Shown here piece by piece: positions 56,298 through 64,000 of a DNA stretch of 64,000 nt (position 1 is the stretch's first letter; every line of letters begins with the position of its first letter). The position numbers and the translations under genes were made by a program. Source of the DNA: Fragilariopsis cylindrus CCMP1102 (taxonomy: Eukaryota; Bacillariophyta; Bacillariophyceae; Bacillariales; Bacillariaceae); assembly GCA_900095095.1 (NCBI GenBank), contig FMBT01000440.1, positions 1 through 64,000 of the forward strand, in the 5' to 3' direction. The notes under the pieces are model-generated. The model made no database searches and was not told the origin of the DNA. It saw nothing but the letters and a program-made list of their open reading frames with translations.

Positions 56298-56892
56298 GAT
56301 TGATTGATTGATATTATATTGTATTACTTTTTGATTAGCACGGAAGGAATGAATCGAATTGAATCAAATCAAAGATGATGCACAGAGCGACACAAAAGAA
56401 GCAAGTACAGTATAGTACTGTAAGTGACGAGTAGCTACAGTGTACAGTAACAACTATCATCTACTACGGTATCTACTGTACGTCAGTGTTGTTTGAGAAT
56501 TGCCTGAGTGGTTTAGTGTTTCTTTTGAACTGATTTGTCATCCAAATACCGTATCGCAGCACCGCCATTGAATACACGTGAAATCGATACAAAGTGCACA
56601 ACTTAGTTGATAGACTTGTCGGGTAAGGCCAAAAATACTGCTCGAGTCGTTTTCAAATAGTATTAACACATGATAATTTTCGGAATTTTCTTGACAATAT
56701 AATAATAATATAATAATTTATAGTATAAATTAATTATGACCCAAAAATACTATAATAGAAACGTATTACAGTCCTTCTTTAAAAAGAAGAAGAATCGACA
56801 GAACAATAATTGTTAATTAATTTATAAACAATAAATTAGAGTTAAGTGTTGGTCGTGGACGGAGAAATTTCACGTGAAGTATGCCTCTGCTT

Positions 56893-57097
56893 TGTGCATT
56901 TTTTTTGTATGTGCATTATAATGAGCGAAGAATTATGCATTCCATTCTGCTTGTGCATTTTTTTGGCAGCTATGTGCGTCCATATCATGAGCAAGAGAAT
57001 TTTGCATTCCATTCTACTTGTGCATTTTTTTTGGTACTGTATGTGCATTATGAGCGAAGAATTATGCATTCCATCCCATTCTGCTTGTGCACTTATT
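56893..57097. repeat. ~62-bp minisatellite, three to four units
   Basis: Units contain CTTGTGCATTTTTTT, TGTGC(A/G)T, ATGAGC(G/A)A and TTATGCATTCCATTCTGC. Starts lie near 56893, 56956, 57016 and 57083, with small indels between units. Confidence 0.9.
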
Positions 57098-57142
57098 TTT
57101 GTATGTTTTCGTCCTCAAAATACCGGTACTGTACTTTTCAAG

Positions 57143-57353
57143 TACTTCCTCGAGCGAGCGCTAAGTTACTGCACGCTATTGTTTGGAATTATTCTACTAT
57201 AAAAGCGTATTGAACCCTAAAAAAATTCGCTTATTTCTATTTTTTTCGTACATTTCGCATTTTGTGGCTAAATTTTAAGGGTTCAACACGCTTTTCTGGT
57301 GTATTAATTCCAGGCCATAGTGCACCGTAACTTAGCGCTCGCTGAAGGAAGTA
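57143..57353. mobile_element. MITE, Stowaway-like ends, copy 3
   Basis: About 211 bp with long inverted arms (~80 bp). Left TACTTCCTCGAGCGAGCGCT pairs with right AGCGCTCGCTGAAGGAAGTA, and the pairing continues through AAGTTAC, GGAATTA, AAAAGCGT(A/G)TTGAACCCT. The arms are the best preserved of the three copies in the window. Non-coding. Confidence 0.88.
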
Positions 57354-57747
57354 GTACAGTATTGAGATGATTAGTAAGTAGTAAGTGAGACTCATTTGTG
57401 CGCGCATGCTTTAGACAAAAGACTACTGTACACGCGTAAGACACACTCAACATTGAAGGAGTATGTGTACAATACACATTAGGCCCGAAAGAATTCTGCG
57501 AACCACCTGGAATAGCGAGGATGCGCTTTCAATGTTTGTGTCGCGTATTTTTTTACAGTACAGTACTTTGTAGATACTTCCCCAGCACAATGTCTAATTA
57601 CCGTTTGTTTTCCCCACTACGGAGCTGGGAAGGACAGATTTGGTTTGTCGTAGAACTGCTGGTTTTTCTCCACATTATTCTGTGCACACAATTCCTAACA
57701 CAAACAATCACAATCACAAACCCAGGTCAAAATCAAGTCAAGTCAAG

Positions 57748-58692
57748 ATGTCCCCAACTCCTACTACGAACGAAAATGATGTTGATATCGAACAGGATTC
57801 TTTATCAAGCCTTCAATCGGTAACTAAAAGCGCAAGCAGAAATGATTCGGCAACGACGTTTACAGGACAATCAAGTAAAATGGGTAAGATGGAAATTCGT
57901 GTTTCATCATTACCCCATGCGCTACGTCAAAGTGTTGCAACCCTCAAGTTAGATTTAGATGGTGATGGTGCATTAGACGAAGAAGAGATTGTTATGGCTG
58001 TTAGTAATTTAGCAAATAAAACAAAGGATAATGCTGGACTTAAAAAACTAGTCTGGGCATTATGTGCATTTTCTGTCCTCCTTATTGCTTGTGTTTTCGG
58101 TGCATCCATTGCAGCTGCACGTCTTTCAAAGGATACACAAGTTGACCCATCAAATGGAATTATGTATGCAAAGGGTGGCAAGCATGAAGTTTTAAAAACA
58201 GAAGATGTTATAGTTTATTCCAATACAGCTAATATTGTTGCTATGTCAAATAATGAGTTAAATCAGCTCAAGGTTATTTCATTAACAGGCGGGAATGTGA
58301 AATTTCAGATCAAAGGTTATGCCCGTTCAGTTTCAATGGATACTGATACTGATCCACAGGTTAAGTTATTAGTAGAAGGTGGTACTATCACTTATGATAA
58401 TGCAGGTATTGCTAGTGCAACCGGTGATGCACAAGAATTATTAGAATTCGCGTACGGTGTTAATACTAATACTACCGATCGTCGTTTTCTTGCAAGTGCT
58501 TCAGCGAGTGCTTCAGCGAGTGCTTCAGCGAGTGCTTCAGCGAGTGCTTCAGCGAGTGCCTCAGCGAGTGCCTCAGCAAGTGCTTCTGGTACAACAACAG
58601 GATCAGGAGCTCAAGAAGAGGAGGCGGAAGAAGAAGAAGAATCAGGGCGTACCTGCTGTAATAGAAGTAAAACTATCTGCGGCTGCGGGTAA
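57748..58692 (+). CDS. EF-hand single-pass membrane protein with (AS)n stalk
   Basis: 314 residues; I choose the ATG at 57748 (upstream open frame lacks an ATG in that frame). One canonical EF-hand loop lies at residues 69-80 (DLDGDGALDEEE), then a single membrane helix at about 101-123 (LVWALCAFSVLLIACVFGA). The extracytoplasmic domain has VIVYSNTANIVAMSNNELNQ, VKFQIKGYARSV and LLVEGGTITYDNAGI, a beta-rich unit I have seen as a recurring but unnamed diatom type. A (AS)n run of about 14 pairs from 12-bp DNA repeats follows RRFLASA. The end is acidic then Cys-rich (CCNRSKTICGCG). The stop TAA overlaps a perfect splice donor (GGGTAAGTG), so a further exon may exist. Ca2+-linked role at the membrane is inferred. 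Confidence 0.78.
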   Translation: MSPTPTTNENDVDIEQDSLSSLQSVTKSASRNDSATTFTGQSSKMGKMEIRVSSLPHALRQSVATLKLDLDGDGALDEEEIVMAVSNLANKTKDNAGLKKLVWALCAFSVLLIACVFGASIAAARLSKDTQVDPSNGIMYAKGGKHEVLKTEDVIVYSNTANIVAMSNNELNQLKVISLTGGNVKFQIKGYARSVSMDTDTDPQVKLLVEGGTITYDNAGIASATGDAQELLEFAYGVNTNTTDRRFLASASASASASASASASASASASASASASASASGTTTGSGAQEEEAEEEEESGRTCCNRSKTICGCG

Positions 58693-60039
58693 GTGTGTTG
58701 TAAGCCTGATGACCCTAATGATTGTCTTCCTTGAACGGAACGAATCGATCATCGAGGATATGAAACCTACAATTATAACGAGCGACCGAAAGAATGAACT
58801 ACGAATAGTAAAGTAAAGCAAATCACACTGAGAAACGAATCATAGTAAAGCAAAGCACACGAAGAAATGATTCATTCCATTCCATTGGAGTACTGTATAC
58901 CGTACTCATACATATATACAGACATATACATATAAACATATTCATTGCATACAGCAATTAGTTTTCACTACATTTTACATAAAGAGTAACAAAAACGAAG
59001 CAGGACAAAAACATATTTTATGGATTTTGTTATTACATTTATCTATGTAGTATTATACTGCACCAGTATATTACCTACTAGCTGTTTCTGTTTAATTATA
59101 GTTGTGGAGCTAATAGATGACCACGTCATAGTAGTTGTTATATACAACCTATCGGTTTCCTTAGATTCCATCACACTACACACTGTGAGCTCATCACTTC
59201 GAAAGAAAAAAACCTAACTAGCCGCCTATAAAAGAACAAGAACGCTCTGCTTAAAGGTTTCGTAAACCGTCGCATATTGCTGTACGCAAATTGCGAGCCT
59301 CATCACCGTCATCCTTGTTTTTTGCGAATCTTCATCGTCGATAAGGCTCGCACATAATGGACTCAATTTCCGGTAAGGAGATGAAACGATTTTTTGCTTC
59401 CTATCCATTCCCAATAAACTCATTAGGCTGCTCTATTGAAGCTGAAAGTACGGTTTTTGATTGATGTTTTATTATACGCGGCGGGGCAGAGACGAATAAT
59501 ACGCAATACTGCAATCAATTCACAACAAAGATTCAATGTTACAGTATTTCATTTTATTCACTTAAGAGATACCCCTCTCCTCGTACGTCAGTTCTTTTCC
59601 TCATAAAGTAAATGGGTTCTTCATTCCTTGGGCCTATTTGATCTTTATATTATAATAATATTTGCGAACCCAAAAATCGTGGACTTGAACAATACTAACA
59701 CCATGAAGCACGACCTTTCAATAGTGCGTACGACGCCACAGTGTGTAGTGATATTACATTACAGTCTAACAGTCTACTCGCGTTAACAAATACAGGTAAA
59801 AACTAAATCATGCCAATATAAAAACTAAATCATGCCAAAATTAGCCAATATAAACTAAATCATGCCCAAATTTTACTAGTATTTGTTAGTCTACTATATA
59901 AAAACAACTTTAGCATCAAATATGTACACCTAAAGGGTCATTTTTTTAGAAAAATAGACTATAAAGTTTACAGATATTCCTTAGTCTTGTAAGCCTACTG
60001 GTATCTCATAATGTAGAGTTCACACACGGCACACATCAA
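58693..60039. other. Intergenic
   Basis: No supported gene. Near 59800-59870 the 14-bp motif AACTAAATCATGCC occurs three times in short tandem order. Repeat family sequence begins about 60040. Confidence 0.5.
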
Positions 60040-60770
60040 ATAACCCCCAAAAATGGCCCATTTGCAGTGTTTTGTGGACATGCAGTACACTCAAAAAGGT
60101 GATTCATCCCAAAATATGTGGATAGGGTGCACCATATATACCAAAGGGAACTTACTCTTGGTGCTTTGTGTTGATGATCCAGCTTAGGTGCGTACAAAAG
60201 TGGAAAACCCTGTTTTTGGGCCCCTGTTAATGGCCCATTTTGTGGTTAATGCAACCCTATACCTTCATAACCTCCATAGAAACCTAAGCGTTATGAGGAC
60301 CTTAAAGGTATGGGAATGTTGGATGCTAGTGCACCCAACCCATCTGATGTTGTCCTCTGCAACCCTTTCAAATGAGATATTTTGTTGTTCATTTTGTTTG
60401 AGAATCATGTTGTTTGTGTGCCTTCCACAACAGCGAAATGAATATCATTCTGCAACCACAAGAACAGGAAAGTTGTAGGAGGCAAACACAATGCTTTAGT
60501 ACTCTATGTGAATGCTAGAGCACCCAATCCATCTGGTGTTATCCTCTGCAACCCATTCAAATGAGATATTTTGTGGTTCATCTCTGATCAAAAATCATGT
60601 TGTTGTTTTTGTACCTTCCACACCAGCAAAATGAATATCATTCCACAACCACAGGAACAGAAAAGTTGTAGGAGGCAAACACAATGTTCTAGTACACTAT
60701 GTGAATCTTTGTGCACCTGACCTATCTGGTGTCGTCCTGTGCAACCCTTTTATTTGAGATATTTCGTTGT
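60040..60770 (+). mobile_element. Repeat element fragment with three ~190-bp monomers
   Basis: Related to arms A and B. 60040-60290 resembles reversed 46740-46930. It is followed by three monomers with GTG(C/A)ACC..CCATCTG(G/A)TGTTGTCCTC and CAACCC(T/A)TTCAAATGAGATA (markers near 60329, 60518 and 60711). The unique part between them in arms A and B is missing here. Old and partial. Confidence 0.65.
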
Positions 60771-60837
60771 TCATTTCTGATCAAAAATCATATGGTCCAA
60801 AATACTATACATTTCATTATTTAAACATACCAGCAGG

Positions 60838-61345
60838 TAAATTAGAATACAGAATTGAACACAGAATTGATTCACTGTCCTCACAAGGACATATTACTTG
60901 TGAATGGGAAGCATCGTCATCCCAACCCAACATTACTCTGGATGTAATTGCAAATAACCCTTGTTTTCAAAAATATCTTATAATCTTAAGCAATTGAGGA
61001 CTGTATTTAATATAGTTAGTGTTGGTTGGAAAATGCACCAACACCAATTTTGACAGGAACATCCACACAAATACTCATGAAATAAACTAACTAACCTAAA
61101 GCCCCCATTAAAAGGCCTCTGGCTCACATGGTACACCTCATGCAAAATATTTTTTAGTAGATTTTAGCTAATATAGGCTCAAATTTAGTTTTGGGCCCTT
61201 TGCGAAGAAAGAAAACCCCTGTAACAGGGGTAAACTGCAATTACATCCAAAATAATGGTGGGTTGGGATGATAATGCTTTCCATTCAAAAGTAATATGTC
61301 CTAGTGAGGATGACAGTGAATCAATTCTGTGTTCTAATGTACCTG
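60838..61345. repeat. Inverted repeat, ~130-bp arms
   Basis: 60838-60980 and 61217-61345 are reverse complements with scattered mismatches: both hold CACAGAATTGATTCACTGTC, AGGACATATTACTT and ATC(G/A)TCATCCCAACCCA in opposing strands. The ~230-bp spacer has no coding sign. It could fold as a long hairpin or be two head-to-head fragments of one element. Confidence 0.8.
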
Positions 61346-61619
61346 GCCGTATGTGTAAAAAATAATGATAACAAAGAGCTGTGTTTTGGGCTATAATCTT
61401 ACTGTGTAGTGTGGGATGGTGTGTTTATTTCTTATTTTGATATATAGAAATGACAGTAACAGATACAAGCTGTATTAATTTATCTGAACAAAAGTAGTAT
61501 GGAGATGGTTGGTTGGTGTTTCAATACAGCATACACCTACTGGCAGATATGGTGGGTATGTTTTGAAATTCATTTTGCTGTTGTGGAGGGAAAAGAAAAC
61601 AAGATTTAATTTAAGAAAT

Positions 61620-61790
61620 GAACAGCAAAATACCTGATATGAAGGAGTTACAGATGACAAGACCACATGTTGGGTGCACAATCAGCCACATAGTGTACTA
61701 GAACATTGTGTGTGCCTCCTACAACTTTTCTGTTCCTGTGGTTGAGGAATAAAATTTGTCTTGCTGTTGATGCACGCACACAACAACAAT
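61620..61790 (-). mobile_element. Single reversed monomer of the ~190-bp repeat family
   Basis: Carries the reversed monomer signature: GTTGGGTGCACAATCAGCCACA, TAGTGTACTAGAACATTGTGT and CCTACAACTTTTCTGTTCCTGTGG type segments. Inverted relative to 60300-60770. Confidence 0.75.
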
Positions 61791-62106
61791 TTGAAAAAAA
61801 ACCCTTGAATGTACGCACACACACAACATCATGACACAACAATGATTGTGCAAACCTCCCGCACATCCCCTGTACATACTCCCGTACATACTCCTGTACA
61901 TATTTTCTTGTGCTGATGTAGGGTCGGTGACTTACAGAATCTACCAGTAGGATAGTGAATACATTCCAGAGAATCCAAAAAGGATGAATGATGTTGCTCA
62001 TGCTGGGTCAACTGTGGAACATATGATCAGTTGCTCCAATTCCCAAAACAAAAATGACATCAAAGTAAGATATTCCAAGCTATCACAAGCCTGGGCAAAG
62101 AAATAA

Positions 62107-62439
62107 ATGGATCCAGTGCTGCATGACATACTCTGGGATGGCGGACTTGAACAAACAACATACAACAAAGCCGGCCTGGCCAGCAGTGGTAAATACTGGC
62201 AACTGCAAAAGAATCAGATGGAAATTGGTTGGGACAATCTAATCCAGGGTAAATACTCAAAGCACTGGAGAATTATACAACATAATTTCACGAAAAAAGG
62301 ACAGAGACAACATAAAGCTCCAGGATCAATTACGATAACAATATCCTTATTTGCATCCTTAGGATCCAGTGGTGTGTGGGTATTTCAGACATATAGATGG
62401 AGTCTTGGAAAAAGTATTATCGGTGTCATAAAAACTTGA
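62107..62439 (+). mobile_element. Transposon-like ORF fragment
   Basis: An ATG-started 110-residue frame with MDPVLHDILWDGGLEQTTYN, KAGLASSGKYWQLQKNQ and IGWDNLIQGKYSKHWRIIQ. The IGWDNLI-G-SKHW pattern recurs in ORFs of repeat-rich stramenopile DNA that also carry reverse-transcriptase-like regions, so I place it among mobile-element debris. The rest of the frame is less protein-like. Family not certain. Confidence 0.4.
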
Positions 62440-62704
62440 AAAACAAGTTTCATCAGCAAGAAATCTAATGATAATAATAATATCATCTAGATATAAGATT
62501 GTAAAAGACTAATCTATACAAATAACATTTGTAGTTAACATAAGAATATATAGAATTTTTTTCTATTCATGAATTTAAAATGATAACGATATCATACTAA
62601 AAAGTTGAATCACAACTCAGGCACGCACACACACACTACCGATCGTAGGAGGAGATACTGGGTATCATAGGAATAATATACACATAACAGTATTTTTTTG
62701 TCTT

Positions 62705-64000
62705 CTAGTTTACCCGCTTGCTACCAAGACTCATAGCTTCTTCCACATCAGGTTTCGGAGCAGGTACAGCCACAGACGACGTACGTTCCTTGTTCAAAAC
62801 AAGAGCCAACGCACCGAGTCCAGCAACAAAGCCAATGGAACCAAGAACAATCCCTGCCACACCAAGGTTGTTGTCAGATTCATTATCGGAAGGCAATGAT
62901 GATGACATCTCGTTGGCAGAAGAAGCAGCAGATACAAATGACACCTCGTTATCATTGGTAGAATCAGCAGTTAGGGTGAGGGTATTCTGTGCAGCAGCAG
63001 CAGTAGCATGTGCAACATCACGCATGCGCTCATAATTATTCACAGACATCATATTTCCAGATGCGATTCCACCCATGGTACGAGCTACCTTTGCACTGTT
63101 GATATCACTCGAAATGTTGATAATGTACTGTTCCTCGGACTCAGCTCCGTCCACCCATACATAGTTTGTACCAACAGCCCATTCCAGATTACGTGAACTT
63201 CCTCCGGTACTTTCTGCAACACCTGGTGCAAGATCGAGTTTTCGGGTGGTCATGCTATCACTACGAAGATCGACAAGGACAATATTATTATCGGTGCTGG
63301 CTCCTAAAACGAGAATATCCCGGTTTTCATCTTGAACAAATGCGAAATCGGAGATGACAGTCTTTCCAGGAGTACCTCCGGTAAAATCTACCATCACATC
63401 CCTTACATTGTTAGCCTGCATACGTAGTAAGTTGTAAGCAGATTGAATTATATTTCGACGACACACAAAACGAAGGCTCAACAAGTTAGATTATATTCTT
63501 TTAAAAACACAAATATCAGCACAACACACTGCCCACTCCTTCTATTTATTGTTATTGCTACAGTGCGGTACTGTATACAGGTATGTTATTACTAGGTATG
63601 TTATTTTACTTACCGAAGATCCTCCGTTAAGTCCCGGTTGTAAAATTCGAACATATTTTCCACCATCATTCGGAAGAAGAACAATCCATTTCCCATCCGG
63701 TGATGAAACCGGATCAGCACCAAATCCAGTTCCTTCTTTAATATTATGTGTGTCGACAAACTTTTTGTTGACGGTATCAAATTCCACCACACCAATCGTA
63801 TCCGCGACCGAACCTTCACATCCGGCACCACAGGTCCCAAAGGGTTGTTCGGCGTCCATATCTTTGCTGGGACCCGTTTTCACCATCACGGGTCCGCCTG
63901 GACCACGGCCACAACTTTCAACATCGGGATTGGTATTGTTTGCGGTACCGCATGTACAACACACTCGAGCACGAAAATACAGATGTTGATTGATGGGCGA
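62705..64000 (-). CDS. 3' part of a membrane-anchored, probable beta-propeller protein
   Basis: Exons 63614 to beyond 64000 and 62705-63415 (198-bp intron, donor GTAAGT, acceptor CAG, phase 0). The upstream exon is open to the window edge, so the 5' end is missing. It begins with a Cys-rich segment (RVCCTCGTAN, CGAGCEGS). Then follow VVEFDTVNKKFVDTHNI, PVSSPDGKWIVLLPNDGGKYVRILQP, DFAFVQDENRDILVLGAS and NIVLVDLRSD, repeats typical of YVTN/NHL-like propeller blades. The C-terminus is Ser/Asn/Asp-rich with a single membrane helix (LGVAGIVLGSIGFVAGLGALALVL) and a short basic-acidic cytoplasmic tail. Probably an extracellular sensor or adhesion protein; family not named. Confidence 0.8.

Larger units (their letters stand above)
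56298..57747. other. Intergenic with minisatellite and MITE
   Basis: Between two divergent genes. Holds several CTACTGTA/TACAGTA motifs (56404-56480), a ~62-bp minisatellite and MITE copy 3. Just before the EF-hand gene start there is a TCAAGTCAAGTCAAG run (57732-57747). Confidence 0.6.

Noticed and set aside
56495-56585. tRNA-like TTGCCTGAGTGGTTTAG
   Set aside because: It resembles an A box, but there is no B box (GGTTCGANNCC) or acceptor stem at the right distance.
1-64000. CRISPR arrays, bacterial operons, ribosome-binding sites, terminators
   Set aside because: Spliced genes, organelle leaders and diatom-type proteins show nuclear eukaryotic DNA; the tandem arrays have no spacer structure.

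Overview
The window looks like nuclear DNA of a diatom (stramenopile alga). It is AT-rich with compact GT-AG spliced genes and many homopolymeric Asn/Ser/Gln/Thr tracts. Several predicted proteins begin with a signal peptide followed by an Ala-Phe-type cleavage motif, the known bipartite plastid-targeting signal of diatoms. There is a theta/LCIB-type carbonic anhydrase, a diatom-type Cys module (C-C-CC-CC spacing) and many secreted Pro/Thr/Ser-rich repeat proteins. I see no rRNA, tRNA, CRISPR array or bacterial operon structure. Genus cannot be decided from the sequence alone.

Layout. 1-4.8 kb: satellite DNA (a 7-bp repeat, then a ~95-bp repeat) and gene-poor sequence. 4.8-7.4 kb: two small secreted/surface protein genes whose reading frames are not continuous. 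9.7-17.3 kb: two secreted PT-rich proteins sharing a recently duplicated module in inverted orientation; they flank a plastid-targeted EF-hand/LCIB-type carbonic anhydrase gene that has a perfect CRE (TGACGTCA) upstream. 18.5-20.2 kb: a secreted trypsin-like protease with a PT-rich tail. 21.2-22 kb: an Asn-rich hypothetical protein. 23.5-27.9 kb: a SERCA-type Ca2+-ATPase in three exons. 29-30.8 kb: a TauE/SafE-family transporter with a plastid-type presequence. 32.1-35.5 kb: two membrane or secreted proteins of unknown function. 36.6-39.2 kb: a YacP-like NYN-domain RNase candidate. 40-44.9 kb: a 1615-residue protein with five helicase-associated (HA) domains. 45.7-52.1 kb: two inverted ~1 kb copies of an unclassified repeat flanking the mitochondrial processing peptidase beta gene. 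52.5-58.7 kb: a silaffin-like Lys/Ser repeat protein, an ankyrin protein, a PT-rich type II membrane protein and an EF-hand membrane protein. 60-62.4 kb: repeat and transposon debris. 62.7 kb to the right edge: the 3' part of a membrane-anchored, probable beta-propeller protein.

Two themes link the genes. One is the secretory/cell-wall set: at least eight genes encode secreted or surface proteins with low-complexity Pro/Thr/Ser/Lys repeats, two of them resembling silica-associated proteins in composition. The other is calcium and carbon handling: an EF-hand carbonic anhydrase, a SERCA pump, another EF-hand membrane protein and a plastid anion-exporter candidate. That these work together is inference only. 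Three ~200-220 bp inverted-repeat elements with Stowaway-like ends, several young tandem duplications in promoters, and the inverted repeats around MPP-beta show an actively rearranging region. Exon boundaries given here were placed by hand from splice consensus and frame continuity.
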